Shown here: one piece after another, positions 39,199-48,619 of the stretch
Layout: each line of letters starts with the position of its first letter
Numbering within the stretch: position 1 is the first letter of the stretch
Assembly (NCBI GenBank): GCA_903869265.1
Contig: CAIPYE010000001.1
Coordinates: 310,001 to 374,000 of the forward strand
Reading direction: 5' to 3'
Source: an uncultured delta proteobacterium
GTDB lineage: Bacteria; Desulfobacterota; Desulfobulbia; Desulfobulbales; Desulfurivibrionaceae
DNA: 64,000 nucleotides
Program-made: the position numbers and the translations under genes
Notes under the pieces: generated by a model
Database searches by the model: none
What the model was told of the DNA's origin: nothing
What the model saw: the letters and a program-made list of their open reading frames with translations, nothing else

Positions 39199-39444
39199 GT
39201 GTCAGAGAAGAAAATTATCGGCCTGCGCGAAGAAGGAGTCGATGTCCCGTACGAGCGGCTCGACCCGGAAACATTGCGGAATGTGATCGAGGAGTTTGTG
39301 ACAAGAGACGGGTCGGATTGGGGGGAGGCCGGCGGTACGCTGGAGGAGAAGGTCGGCCAGGTCATGCAGCAACTGCGAAGCCGGAAGATTAAGATCGTTT
39401 TTGAGCTGAATTCGCAAACAGCGAATATTGTCGTCAACCGCTGA
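39199..39444 (+). CDS. YheU/UPF0270 family protein
   Basis: This 81-aa protein matches the YheU family around VPYERLDPETLRNVIEEFVTRDG and VGQVMQQLRSRKIKIVFE. The function of the family is unknown. GTG 39199 is the start because GGAGG lies about 7 nt upstream. It lacks the usual MIIPW start and instead has a polar leader of about 15 residues. Confidence 0.82.
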   Translation: MSEKKIIGLREEGVDVPYERLDPETLRNVIEEFVTRDGSDWGEAGGTLEEKVGQVMQQLRSRKIKIVFELNSQTANIVVNR

Positions 39445-39560
39445 ATCGCGGCTGATCCACTTTACAACCAAACGCCTAGTGTGGGATTCAAGGCAGGAGT
39501 CGTTTCCCATACAAGACATACGAGGTTGCATGTGACATCTCCCTCTTCCCCCGTCCTATT

Positions 39561-40397
39561 ATGTCCCTGATCGGTCTGTGGCTGGAAAGCCTGCTCACTC
39601 CCTGTCCCCGCTATCTCAGGCGGATGGGTTTTCTCCGTGAACAGCTGGCCATCGAAGCCCGTTACCAACGCAACCGCGCCAGCTGGGAGCCGCACCTTGC
39701 CAGCAGTCGCGCCGCCATCCTCGCTGCGGTCGATTCCTGCACCCAACACCGCACCGCCCTGATCCTGGGGGGTGGCCTGATCAACGACGTGCCCCTGGCC
39801 GAGCTGGCCGGTCGTTTCCAGCAGGTGGTCCTGGCCGATATCCTGCACCTGCCCCGCAACCGTCGCCGGGCCGAAGCCACGGCCCCCAACATCACCTGCC
39901 TTGATTTCGACTGCACCGGAGCGGTGGAGAAACTGTACCAGGCAAGCAATGGACTGGACGACGAACCGGCGATAGCCCTTTTCCGTCAAGCCTCCCCCAC
40001 CCTGCCCGCCGCTCTCGCCTCGGGCTGCGACCTCACCGTCTCCGTGAATCTTGCCTCCCAGCTCGGCTACCTGCCAGCCAAGTGGCTGGAGAAAGGGCGT
40101 CCCAGGAACGAGGAGTTTTCCCTGCACCTCCGGAGGGCTGCGGCGCTTCGGCACCTCGAATGGCTACAGGGGCTGCCCGGAGTGCGGCTTCTTATTGGAG
40201 ACCGCGCCCTGGTGGTACGGGGATTGGATGAAAGCGAGGTGGAACGGGAGGTTATTCTGGGGGAGGGGGATCTGGAGTGCCCATGTGACACCTGGGTTTG
40301 GAGATTCGCCCCAGCCCCGGAATGGGATCGCCGCCACCATCTGGAACTTGAGGTTGGCGCCTATGTTTGGGGGGGGTCGGGCCTTTCGGTCGGATGA
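39561..40397 (+). CDS. Hypothetical protein with Rossmann-like nucleotide-binding motif
   Basis: I do not recognise a named family for this 278-aa protein. Residues 65-95 read TALILGGGLINDVPLAEL and VVLADILHLPRNRR, a glycine loop followed by an acidic strand end, as in SAM-dependent methyltransferases. The C-terminus ends in hydrophobic/Gly sequence after an RRHHLELE strand. No ribosome site is obvious before ATG 39561, so the start is uncertain. The gene stands alone between yheU and the restriction-modification operon. Confidence 0.7.
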   Translation: MSLIGLWLESLLTPCPRYLRRMGFLREQLAIEARYQRNRASWEPHLASSRAAILAAVDSCTQHRTALILGGGLINDVPLAELAGRFQQVVLADILHLPRNRRRAEATAPNITCLDFDCTGAVEKLYQASNGLDDEPAIALFRQASPTLPAALASGCDLTVSVNLASQLGYLPAKWLEKGRPRNEEFSLHLRRAAALRHLEWLQGLPGVRLLIGDRALVVRGLDESEVEREVILGEGDLECPCDTWVWRFAPAPEWDRRHHLELEVGAYVWGGSGLSVG

Positions 40398-40427
40398 TGA
40401 TATTAAATAAAACTGAAGAAAACAAAA

Positions 40428-40490
40428 TGACATATCCCTATGAATTTAATTGCAAATATGATCAAATGGTCGGGCAATATTCCGTTAGGG
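40428..40490 (+). pseudogene. HicB-antitoxin-like fragment, copy 2
   Basis: ATG 40428 opens MTYPYEFNCKYDQMVGQYSV, which resembles a HicB-like N-terminus. The frame then continues into non-family sequence and ends near 40558. The DNA is about 74 percent identical to 37218-37279. No HicA-like partner is visible. Downstream, GGTCATG and CATGACC (40499-40505, 40521-40527) form a small inverted repeat just before hsdR. Confidence 0.35.
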
Positions 40491-40571
40491 TTTTTCGGCG
40501 GTCATGCACTGCGTGGCTAGTCATGACCCTAAAACAAATCTGTCCCGCTTGCCCCTAGGAGCAGTTTGCAA

Positions 40572-42905
40572 ATGGACAAAAAAGAACTCAGCGAAATAGA
40601 TATCTGCGATTTGTGCATCACGCCTGCCCTTAAAGATGCTGGCTGGGATCAAATCAAACAGATCAGACGCGAGGTTACTCTCACTCCCGGCCCTGTTATT
40701 GTTAGGGGCAACATGTCGTCGCGCAATAAGAAGAAAAAGAAATTCGCCGACTATGTCCTTTATTGGGAACCCGGCGTTCCTGTCGCAATAATCGAAGCCA
40801 AAGACAACAAACACACCGTTAGCCACGGTATGCAGCAAGCCCTGGGCTATGCAGAAATACTCGAAGTCCCCAGCGCTTTTAGTTCCAATGGCGACGCCTT
40901 TGCTTCCCACAATAAGGTTCCAGCCGCCGACGAAGATATCGAAACTCAGTTTCCGCTTGAGCAATTCCCAACACCGCAAACATTATGGCAACGCTATAAA
41001 ACATTTCGCGGTATCGAAGATGATGCCGATGAACTCTTAGCCCAGCCCTACCACACAGACAGTTCCGGCAAAGAGCCCCGATACTATCAGGTCGAGGCAA
41101 TCAATCGGGTTATGGAAGCGGTGGCCCGGGGCCAAAGACGCATCCTGCTGGTCATGGCCACCGGTACCGGCAAGACCTACACCACCTTTCAAATAATCTG
41201 GCGGCTCTGGAAGGCCAAGGCCGTCAAACGCATCCTCTTTTTAGTCGACCGCAATATCCTGGCCGACCAAACCCTGGTCAACGACTTCAAGCCCTTCGGC
41301 TCGGTCATGGCCAAGGTCAAAAACCGCAAGATCGACCCGTCCTACGAAATCCATCTCGCCCTCTATCAAGCCATCACCGGCCCGGACGAAGTGGATAAAA
41401 TCTTCAAAAACGTCTCCCGCGATTTCTTCGACCTGATCATCATCGATGAGTGCCACCGGGGCAGCGCTGCCGATGATTCAGCCTGGCGCGAAATCCTCGA
41501 ATACTTCTCCGGTGCTATCCAGCTCGGCATGACCGCCACCCCCAAGGAAACCAAATACGTTTCCAATCTCACCTATTTTGGCGAGCCAGTTTACACCTAC
41601 AGCTTAAAGCAGGGGATTGAAGACGGCTTTCTCGCCCCCTATAAAGTTATCCGCATCGATATTGACAAAGACATCTACGGCTGGACACCGCCCCCCGGCA
41701 TGGTCGATGACCTGGGCAAGGAGATCGAGGATCGCACCTATAACCAGAAAGACATGGACCGCATCCTCGTCCTCAACCAGCGCACCAAGCTGGTGGCCAG
41801 GCGGGTCATGCAATTACTCAAAGCAACCGATCCCTTCGCCAAGACCATTATCTTCTGTGAAGATATCGACCACGCCGAACGGATGCGGGTCGCCATTGTC
41901 AATGCTGCCGGGCAAATCGCCATCGATAATCCCAAATACGTCATGCGCATCACCGGCGATAGTGTCGAGGGCAAGGCCGAGCTCGATAACTTCATCGACC
42001 CGGAATCCACCTACCCGGTCATCGCCACCACCTCGGAGCTCATGTCCACCGGGGTCGATGCCAAGACCTGCAAGGTCATCGTTCTGGACAAGAACATCAA
42101 CTCCATGACCATGTTCAAGCAGATCATCGGCCGCGGCACCAGGATCGACGAGGAACAGAACAAGTATTACTTCACCATCATGGATTTCAAGAAGGCCACC
42201 GAATTGTTCAGGGATGATGATTTCGATGGCCCACCCATTGTCATCTATGAGCCCGGCCCGAATGATCCGCCGGTCCCGCCTGATCCACCACCTTATGAGC
42301 CAGAGCCCCCTGTCGACCCTCCGGGGACCGGCGAGAGCAAGAAAGTCTACATCAGCGGCGTATCAGCCAGGATCATTGCCGAGCGCATTGAATACCTCGG
42401 CCCGGACGGTACCCTGATCACCGAGTCATACCGCGATTTCACCCGCAAGCAGATCAAGTCTGAGTTCGCTTCTTTGGACGAATTTCTTCAGCGCTGGAAC
42501 ACCGCCAATAAAAAGCAGGCCATCCTCGAACTCCTGGAAGATCACGGCATCGTTTTCGACAATCTTGCCGAAGAGGTCGGCAAAGACTATGGCGACTTTG
42601 ACCTTATCTGCCATATCGCTTATGATCAGCCGCCGCTCACCCGAAAAGAGCGGGCCAATAATGTCAAGAAGCGCAACTACTTCACCAGGTACGGCGAGCA
42701 GGCCCGAATGATCCTCACCGCGCTTCTCGACAAATACGCCGATGAAGGCATTCGCACCATTGAAAATGCCAAGGTCCTCAAACTCAAACCATTCAGCGAC
42801 ATCGGCACCCCCATGGAAATTATCAATGAGGTTTTTGGCGGCAAAGAGAGTTATGAAACTGCCATCCAGGAACTGGAGCAAGAGTTGTTTAAGGAGTACG
42901 CATGA
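40572..42905 (+). CDS. hsdR: Type I restriction enzyme, R (endonuclease/translocase) subunit
   Basis: This 777-aa subunit cleaves unmodified DNA after ATP-driven translocation. The N-terminal nuclease motif is D...AIIEAKDNK (about 58-82). The SF2 helicase core has [11 protein letters not shown] (Walker A), IIIDECHRG (DECH box), GMTATPKE and [10 protein letters not shown]. An EcoEI-type C-terminal domain follows after a Pro-rich linker ([15 protein letters not shown]). AGGAG lies upstream of ATG 40572; a TTG six nt earlier is possible. It overlaps hsdM by ATGA. All catalytic motifs look intact. Confidence 0.92.
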   Translation: MDKKELSEIDICDLCITPALKDAGWDQIKQIRREVTLTPGPVIVRGNMSSRNKKKKKFADYVLYWEPGVPVAIIEAKDNKHTVSHGMQQALGYAEILEVPSAFSSNGDAFASHNKVPAADEDIETQFPLEQFPTPQTLWQRYKTFRGIEDDADELLAQPYHTDSSGKEPRYYQVEAINRVMEAVARGQRRILLVMATGTGKTYTTFQIIWRLWKAKAVKRILFLVDRNILADQTLVNDFKPFGSVMAKVKNRKIDPSYEIHLALYQAITGPDEVDKIFKNVSRDFFDLIIIDECHRGSAADDSAWREILEYFSGAIQLGMTATPKETKYVSNLTYFGEPVYTYSLKQGIEDGFLAPYKVIRIDIDKDIYGWTPPPGMVDDLGKEIEDRTYNQKDMDRILVLNQRTKLVARRVMQLLKATDPFAKTIIFCEDIDHAERMRVAIVNAAGQIAIDNPKYVMRITGDSVEGKAELDNFIDPESTYPVIATTSELMSTGVDAKTCKVIVLDKNINSMTMFKQIIGRGTRIDEEQNKYYFTIMDFKKATELFRDDDFDGPPIVIYEPGPNDPPVPPDPPPYEPEPPVDPPGTGESKKVYISGVSARIIAERIEYLGPDGTLITESYRDFTRKQIKSEFASLDEFLQRWNTANKKQAILELLEDHGIVFDNLAEEVGKDYGDFDLICHIAYDQPPLTRKERANNVKKRNYFTRYGEQARMILTALLDKYADEGIRTIENAKVLKLKPFSDIGTPMEIINEVFGGKESYETAIQELEQELFKEYA

Positions 42906-44377
42906 GTAACGTTTCCGGCATCATCAAATCCATCCAGGACATCATGCGCAAGGATGTCGGTGTCGATGGCGATGCCCAGCGCATCAGTCAGTTGGTCTGG
43001 ATGTTTTTTCTGAAAATCTTTGACGACCGCGAAGCCGAGCTGGAACTTCTTGAAGATGATTATAAATCCCCATTACCGGCTCATCTCCGTTGGCGGGCTT
43101 GGGCCAAAGACTCGGAAGGGATGACCGGTGACGAGTTGTCCGATTTTGTTAACCTCCAGCTCTTCCCGACCCTGAAAAACAAACTCAACACCCTGGGGCC
43201 AAGCGGCAAACGGGCGCTGGTGGTGAAAGACGTCTTTGAAGACGCCTACAACTACATGAAATCCGGCACCCTGATGCGCCAGGTGATCAACAAGATCTGC
43301 GAGATCAACTTCAACACCAAGGAAGACCGCCATACCTTCGGCTCCATTTACGAACAAATCCTTAAAGACCTGCAAAGCGCCGGCAATGCCGGGGAGTTCT
43401 ACACCCCACGGGCCGTCACCAAATTTATCGTCGACCGGGTCGCCCCGCAATTAGAGGAAACCGTGCTCGACCCGGCCTGCGGCACCGGCGGCTTTTTGTC
43501 CTGCACCATCGAACACAAGCGCAAAAACTATGTGAAATCGGCAGCGGATGAAGAGACCTTGCAAGCCACGATCAACGGGGTCGAAAAAAAGTCCATGCCC
43601 CATATGCTCTGCGTCACCAACATGATCCTGCACGGCATCGACATTCCGACCAACATCAAGCACGACAATACCCTGAGCCGCCCGTTGCGGGACTACACCA
43701 ACAAAGACCGGGTCAAGGTCATCGTTACCAACCCGCCCTTCGGCGGCATGGAAGAAGACGGCATCGAAAACAACTTCCCGGCCACCTTCCGCACCCGAGA
43801 AACCGCCGATCTCTTCATGACCCTGATCATCCACCTGCTCAAAGACCAGGGCCGGGCCGCCGTGGTCCTGCCCGACGGCTTTTTCTTTGGCGAGGGCATG
43901 AAAACCCGGCTCAAGGAAAAGCTCCTGGCCGAGTGCAACCTGCACACCATTGTCCGCTTGCCCAACGGCGTCTTCAACCCCTACACCGGCATCAAGACCA
44001 ACCTGCTCTTTTTCACCAAGGGCCAGCCCACCGAGCAGATCTGGTATTACGAACATCCCTACCCGGCAGGCGTGGTCAGCTACAACAAAACCAAGCCCAT
44101 GCGCTTTGAGGAGTTTCAGCCGGAGATTGATTGGTGGGGCAGCGAGGCGGACGGCTTTGCCGCCAGGGTCGAAACCGAGCAGGCCTGGAAGGTTTCGATT
44201 GAGGAGGTCAGAGCTCGCAACTACAATCTTGATCTCAAGAACCCCCATGTCGCTGAACAGATCAGCCACGATCCCGATGAGTTGCTGGCCAAGTATGCCA
44301 GGCAACAGGCCGAGGTGGCGGCGATCCGCGAGGCCTTGAAGAAGGAACTCATGGGCTGTCTGGGGAAGGGGAAATGA
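42902..44377 (+). CDS. hsdM: Type I restriction-modification system, M (methyltransferase) subunit
   Basis: This 491-aa N6-adenine methyltransferase has an N-terminal HsdM helical domain (about 1-150), AdoMet motif I as [10 protein letters not shown], and catalytic motif IV as NPPFGG. With HsdS it methylates the recognition site; with HsdR and HsdS it forms the restriction complex. It overlaps hsdR and the RhuM/Fic gene by 4 nt each (ATGA), so translation is coupled. Confidence 0.93.
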   Translation: MSNVSGIIKSIQDIMRKDVGVDGDAQRISQLVWMFFLKIFDDREAELELLEDDYKSPLPAHLRWRAWAKDSEGMTGDELSDFVNLQLFPTLKNKLNTLGPSGKRALVVKDVFEDAYNYMKSGTLMRQVINKICEINFNTKEDRHTFGSIYEQILKDLQSAGNAGEFYTPRAVTKFIVDRVAPQLEETVLDPACGTGGFLSCTIEHKRKNYVKSAADEETLQATINGVEKKSMPHMLCVTNMILHGIDIPTNIKHDNTLSRPLRDYTNKDRVKVIVTNPPFGGMEEDGIENNFPATFRTRETADLFMTLIIHLLKDQGRAAVVLPDGFFFGEGMKTRLKEKLLAECNLHTIVRLPNGVFNPYTGIKTNLLFFTKGQPTEQIWYYEHPYPAGVVSYNKTKPMRFEEFQPEIDWWGSEADGFAARVETEQAWKVSIEEVRARNYNLDLKNPHVAEQISHDPDELLAKYARQQAEVAAIREALKKELMGCLGKGK

Positions 44378-45399
44378 AAAAAACGGAATTGAGCATGGAC
44401 AACCAAGGTCATCCCACCCAGGGTGAGATTATTATCTATAAGTCCGCTGACGGCCGGGCCGGGCTCGACGTGCATCTGGCCGATGAAACCGTCTGGCTGA
44501 GCCAGACCCAGATGGTTGAGCTTTTCCAAAGAGATCAGTCCGTCATCTCCCGTCATCTCCGCAATGTTTTCAAGGAAGGAGAATTGGCCGAAGAAAGCAA
44601 TATGCAAAAAATGCATATTGCAAATTCAGATAAACCGGTCGCCTTCTATAATCTTGACGTCATTATTTCCGTCGGCTACCGGGTCAAGTCGCCACGCGGC
44701 ACCCAATTTCGCATTTGGGCCACCAATGTTCTCAAGCAACATCTCATCCAGGGCTATACCACCAACGAGAGACGCTTGGCAGAAAAGGGACTCTCCGAGA
44801 TGGAGCAAACCCTCGCCCTCCTCTCCCGCACCCTGCAAAGCCATGAACTGGTGACGGACGAAGGCAAGGCGGTATTGGAAGTGGTTGGCCGCTACGCCAG
44901 GTCCTGGTCGCTGCTCCTGCAATACGATGAAGACCGGCTGGAACTTCCCGGCGAGCGTCACCCGTTACAGCGCCCCCTGGACTATGCGCGAACCGGTCAG
45001 GCCATTATCGCCCTCAAGGGTGATCTGCTGGCCCGGAGCGAGGCGACCGATCTCTTCGGTCAGGAATGGCAACATGGACTGCAGGCCATTCTCGGCAACC
45101 TCGACCAGACCTTCGGCGGTCGGGATCTCTACCCCAGCGTCGAGGAAAAGGCGGCCCACCTGCTCTACTTTATCATCAAGGACCACCCGTTCAGCGATGG
45201 CAACAAACGCATCGGGTCTTTCCTCTTTCTGCTCTTCCTGCGGGAAAACCAGTTGCTTGATAGCTCCGGCTTCAACGATACCGCCCTTGTCGCCCTGGCC
45301 CTGCTGATTGCCGAAAGCGATCCAAGGCAAAAGGATCTCCTGATCCGTCTGACCGTGAATTTGCTGGCTCCAAACGGAAACAAGGTGATCCCGTCATGA
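44374..45399 (+). CDS. RhuM-Fic/DOC fusion protein inside the type I R-M operon
   Basis: This 341-aa protein has an N-terminal RhuM-like domain (VWLSQTQMVELFQRDQSVISRHLRNVF, then FYNLDVIISVGYRV near 90-103). A C-terminal Fic/DOC domain follows with HPFSDGNKRIGSF, the HxFx[D/E]GNKRxG catalytic motif for AMP or phosphate transfer. Fic/DOC proteins act as toxins or regulators. Four-nt overlaps on both sides embed it between hsdM and hsdS. Its role is unknown; protection, immunity or guarding of the R-M system is plausible. No inhibitory (S/T)xxxE(G/N) motif is obvious. Confidence 0.85.
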   Translation: MKKTELSMDNQGHPTQGEIIIYKSADGRAGLDVHLADETVWLSQTQMVELFQRDQSVISRHLRNVFKEGELAEESNMQKMHIANSDKPVAFYNLDVIISVGYRVKSPRGTQFRIWATNVLKQHLIQGYTTNERRLAEKGLSEMEQTLALLSRTLQSHELVTDEGKAVLEVVGRYARSWSLLLQYDEDRLELPGERHPLQRPLDYARTGQAIIALKGDLLARSEATDLFGQEWQHGLQAILGNLDQTFGGRDLYPSVEEKAAHLLYFIIKDHPFSDGNKRIGSFLFLLFLRENQLLDSSGFNDTALVALALLIAESDPRQKDLLIRLTVNLLAPNGNKVIPS

Positions 45400-47093
45400 T
45401 GGATTTGATTACCGAACATATTGCCACCTGGACTGCCGCCAAAATCCCGCAGGCCACTGGGGGGAGGGGACGCGGGAGAGGGCCGAACGGTCAAAGCCCG
45501 CATGGGATTAAGAAGCTACGGGAGTTGATTTTAGAATTGGCCGTGCGCGGCAAGCTGGTGCCCCAAGACTCCAACGATGAACCGGCCAGCGTGTTGTTGG
45601 AAAAGATCGCTAAAGAAAAAACCCGGCTCGTCAAGGAAGGCAAAATCAAAAAACAGTACCCACTACCAAAAATCAGTGAGGATGAAAAGCCTTTTGATTT
45701 CCTTGAAGGGTGGGAGTGTGAAAGATTAGGTAATATCGCAATAATACAAACAGGTACTTTGGATGCGAATGCATCCTCTCCTGATGGTAAGTATCCATTT
45801 TTTACTTGTGCGAAGGATCCGTTACGAATTGATAATTTTAGGTACGATACGGAAGCAGTTCTTCTTGCTGGAAATGGGAATTTTGATGTGAATTATTATT
45901 TTGGGAAATTTGAAGCATACCAAAGAACTTATATTATAGAAGCAGTTTCCAGAAAATTAATTCATATTCCATTTTTGCATAAATTGATAATAAAGCATGC
46001 GGATAAGCTGAAGGAACAGGCGATTGGCGGAGTTATCAAATACATAAAAATTGGATTTCTAACTGAAGCTATTTTTTCAATCCCTCCACTTGCCGAACAA
46101 CACCGCATCGTCGCCAAAGTCGATGAACTGATGGCCCTCTGCGACAAGCTGGAACAGCAACAAACCGACAGCAACGACACCCACCAAACCCTGGTGGAAA
46201 CCCTGCTTGCCACCCTCACCACCCTCACCGACCCAGCCGAGTTTGCTTTAAGCTGGCAACGCATCGTGGCCCACTTCGACACCCTGTTCACCACCGAAGA
46301 GTCCATCGACCAACTCAAACAAACCATCCTCCAACTCGCCGTCATGGGCAAACTCGTCCCCCAAGACCCCAACGACGAACCATGTAAGATGCTTCTTGAT
46401 GTACCTCAGAACGGTGAAGGCAAAAACAAAAATAGGCCGAAATGGTCAGGCCCAATAGAGGAACAGGAGAAGCCATTTAAGCTCCCGGCTTCTTGGGCGT
46501 GGTTTCGACTAGGTGACCTCTCCAACCTCAAACATGGCTATGCCTTCAGCGGTAATTTCTTCAGCACTGAACCGGCTCCCTTCGTTTTGACAACGCCTGG
46601 AAACTTCTATGAAAAGGGCGGCTTTCGAGATACAGAATCGAAGAGAAAATATTACAACGGGCCGGTTGATCCGGACTTTATTTTTGAACCTGGGGATTTA
46701 ATTATTCCGATGACTGAACAGGCCGCAGGCCTGTTGGGAAGTCCTGCGTTCATCCCCGATGATGGCAGGGTTTATCTCCACAATCAACGTCTCGGCAAAT
46801 TCGACTTCTCGGATTCGATTGCACCTGAGTTTGCATTCTGGTTTTTCAACTGCGAATTTTTCAGAAGCGAATTGGCTAGAACCTGCACGGGAATGAAAGT
46901 CAGGCACACTTCTCCTGACAGAATACTCAGAGTTCCGTTCCCTGTTTGCCCCCTTGAGGAGCAACACCGCATCGTCGCCAAAGTCGATGAACTGATGGCC
47001 CTCTGCGATAGCCTCAAAAAACGTCTGAATGACTCCAAAGCCACCCAGATCCAACTGGCCGATGCCATTGTCGAACAGGCTTTGGTGGCGTGA
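45396..47093 (+). CDS. hsdS: Type I restriction-modification system, S (specificity) subunit
   Basis: This 565-aa subunit selects the DNA target. It has two target-recognition domains (about residues 105-225 and 345-515) separated by repeated helical spacers: LAVRGKLVPQDSNDEP and LAVMGKLVPQDPNDEP before the TRDs, and EQHRIVAKVDELMALCD after each. The first TRD (45.71-46.09 kb) is visibly AT-rich while the rest of the operon is GC-rich, a sign that this TRD was acquired separately. Duplicate 47-bp spacers at 46098 and 46962 would allow recombination. The start overlaps the upstream gene by ATGA. Confidence 0.92.
   Translation: MMDLITEHIATWTAAKIPQATGGRGRGRGPNGQSPHGIKKLRELILELAVRGKLVPQDSNDEPASVLLEKIAKEKTRLVKEGKIKKQYPLPKISEDEKPFDFLEGWECERLGNIAIIQTGTLDANASSPDGKYPFFTCAKDPLRIDNFRYDTEAVLLAGNGNFDVNYYFGKFEAYQRTYIIEAVSRKLIHIPFLHKLIIKHADKLKEQAIGGVIKYIKIGFLTEAIFSIPPLAEQHRIVAKVDELMALCDKLEQQQTDSNDTHQTLVETLLATLTTLTDPAEFALSWQRIVAHFDTLFTTEESIDQLKQTILQLAVMGKLVPQDPNDEPCKMLLDVPQNGEGKNKNRPKWSGPIEEQEKPFKLPASWAWFRLGDLSNLKHGYAFSGNFFSTEPAPFVLTTPGNFYEKGGFRDTESKRKYYNGPVDPDFIFEPGDLIIPMTEQAAGLLGSPAFIPDDGRVYLHNQRLGKFDFSDSIAPEFAFWFFNCEFFRSELARTCTGMKVRHTSPDRILRVPFPVCPLEEQHRIVAKVDELMALCDSLKKRLNDSKATQIQLADAIVEQALVA
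46098..46144 (+). repeat. 47-bp direct repeat in hsdS, copy 1
   Basis: Identical 47-bp stretches at 46098-46144 and 46962-47008 encode QHRIVAKVDELMALCD after TRD1 and TRD2. Identity at wobble positions indicates recent duplication or gene conversion, the usual substrate for TRD shuffling. Confidence 0.9.
46962..47008 (+). repeat. 47-bp direct repeat in hsdS, copy 2
   Basis: Second copy of the repeat described at 46098-46144, after TRD2. Confidence 0.9.
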
Positions 47094-47186
47094 TGCTTAC
47101 TTAATTGCGGCGACGGAAATTATCCTGGGCCATGAGGGGGAAAATTCCCAGCAGTAAAGGCGGTTATGTCAAAAAAAGAGGACACG

Positions 47187-47558
47187 ATGAAAATCGATTG
47201 GGCTTATCTGCGTAAGGGCTGAACATCTTGCAAGAATGCTCAGGAGGTTCTTGAGCGGGAACAGGCGGTGCTCGGCGAGGTGGTTGACGCCCGCACGGTG
47301 CGGATGGATGACGCGGCGGCGTGGGAGCTGTTGCGCAAGGCGGCGAAGATCACCGTGGCCAAGGGCAAGGCGGTTTTGCGCCTAAACCCAGAGCAGGACG
47401 GGAAGGAGGAAATCCTCAAGCAGGTAATGGGGCCGAGCGGGAATCTCCGAGCGCCTGCCTTGCGGGTCGGCGACGAGTTTGTGGTCGGCTTTCATCTTGA
47501 TTTTTACCAGCAATGGCTAAGGGGAAATAATCCCTTGCCGAAAACGGCGCCGGGCTGA
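47187..47558 (+). CDS. ArsC-family selenoprotein (in-frame UGA as selenocysteine at residue 12)
   Basis: ATG 47187 (AGAGGA 4 nt upstream) opens MKIDWAYLRKG, then TGA at 47220-47222, then TSCKNAQEVLE and 100 more residues to a TGA stop at 47556-47558. Reading the first TGA as Sec gives U-T-S-C, the same redox position as the Cys in the ArsC/Spx-like motif KGCTxCxxAQEFL. The C-terminal half keeps the thioredoxin-like fold pattern (APALRVGDEFVVGFHLDFY). A SECIS-like hairpin follows the UGA. The product, 123 aa, is probably a small thiol/selenol oxidoreductase; true arsenate reduction is not shown. A nonsense mutation is the alternative, but the exact active-site position argues against it. Confidence 0.82.
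47238..47256 (+). promoter_or_regulatory. Bacterial SECIS-like hairpin
   Basis: GCTCAGG (47238-47244) pairs with CTTGAGC (47250-47256), with one G-U, around the loop AGGTT. The loop GGU lies about 24 nt after the UGA, within the range accepted for bacterial SECIS elements, and resembles the AGGUCU loop of E. coli fdhF. It would recruit SelB. Confidence 0.65.
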
Positions 47559-47563
47559 GACTA

Positions 47564-47592
47564 CTTGACAGACAACTTGACTTATACTTGAC
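47564..47592 (+). promoter_or_regulatory. Three tandem CTTGAC repeats before the Fic gene
   Basis: CTTGAC occurs at 47564-47569, 47576-47581 and 47587-47592, spaced 12 and 11 bp, ending 19 bp before ATG 47612. The spacing suggests a helical-phase operator, perhaps for autoregulation of the Fic/MazE-like pair. The TTGACA core could also serve as a -35. Confidence 0.5.
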
Positions 47593-47611
47593 TTTCAGTT
47601 AACCTTTTCCC

Positions 47612-48619
47612 ATGGCCTACGTCCCCCAATTCATAATCACCCCGCACCTGCTTGCAGAAGTCGAACAGGTGGCGGCATTGCGTGAACGAATTCAAAGCGC
47701 CGTGGTGGATTTTGCCTGGATTCCCGCCTTGCAGAAAGACACCCGCACCCGCAACGTTCATGCCTCGACGGCCATCGAGGGAAACCCGCTGACCCTTGAG
47801 CAAGTCCGCGCCCTGGAAGAGGGACGCGAACTTTTTGCCTCCGGCCCCCGGCACAACCGGGAAGTCCTCAACTATTTCGCCGGGCTGCGCCATGTGGAAA
47901 AAAACGCGGCCATAAAAACCATCCGCCAGATGGACATCCTGGAACTGCACCGGATTCTGGCCGGAGAGGTAATGGATCAGGGCGAGGCAGGAAAATACCG
48001 GTCGATCTCCGTGCGGGTCGGCCAGTATCTCCCCCCTCCGCCGGATGCTGTATCGGGGTTGATGTTCGAGTTGCTGGAGTGGTGGAACACGGCATCGCAA
48101 AAACTCTCGCCGGTTATCAGTTCGGCCATCCTGCATTACCGATTCGAGGCCATCCATCCCTTTGCCGACGGCAACGGTCGCACGGGCCGGGCGCTCGCTT
48201 TGTGGGAACTGTATCGGCGAGGGTTTGACACCCATCATATCTTTTCGGTGGACGAATATTACTGGGAAGACCGGCCAAGGTACTATGCCGCGCTGGATGG
48301 CGTGCGGCAAACCGGAGAAGACCTGACCGCCTGGCTGGAATACTGCGCAGCGGGACTCAAACAAACACTCGAACATGCGTGGCTACGGATCCAAACCTTT
48401 CAGGTGAAGTCCGTGGAGAAACTGGTCTTGCGTCCGCGCCAGGAACAGCTTCTCCATCTGCTCCGCGATCACGGGAGCATGGCCCCCGGCGAAATATGGA
48501 AGGCACTGGGCGTATCCCGGCAGGGGGCGATGGATTTGTTGCGCCCCCTGCTTGACGCAGGACTGATCGAAAAAATTGGCGGTAAAAAAACCGGACATTA
48601 CGTCTTGAAGAAGCTATGA
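47612..48619 (+). CDS. Fic family protein (class II, N-terminal inhibitory motif)
   Basis: This 335-aa protein has the catalytic motif HPFADGNGRTGR (about 184-195), which transfers AMP to target hydroxyls. The N-terminal inhibitory helix motif STAIEGN (about 53-59) holds it inactive in cis. A C-terminal winged helix (about 270-335, GSMAPGEIWKALGVSRQGAMDLL) suggests DNA binding and self-regulation. It overlaps the small MazE-like gene by ATGA. It may act as a toxin, or as a regulator of gyrase or similar targets. Confidence 0.9.
   Translation: MAYVPQFIITPHLLAEVEQVAALRERIQSAVVDFAWIPALQKDTRTRNVHASTAIEGNPLTLEQVRALEEGRELFASGPRHNREVLNYFAGLRHVEKNAAIKTIRQMDILELHRILAGEVMDQGEAGKYRSISVRVGQYLPPPPDAVSGLMFELLEWWNTASQKLSPVISSAILHYRFEAIHPFADGNGRTGRALALWELYRRGFDTHHIFSVDEYYWEDRPRYYAALDGVRQTGEDLTAWLEYCAAGLKQTLEHAWLRIQTFQVKSVEKLVLRPRQEQLLHLLRDHGSMAPGEIWKALGVSRQGAMDLLRPLLDAGLIEKIGGKKTGHYVLKKL

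Noticed and set aside
47187-47222. Nonsense mutation making the ArsC-like gene a pseudogene
   Set aside because: The UGA stands exactly at the catalytic Cys position and is followed by a SECIS-like hairpin, while the remaining frame is intact.
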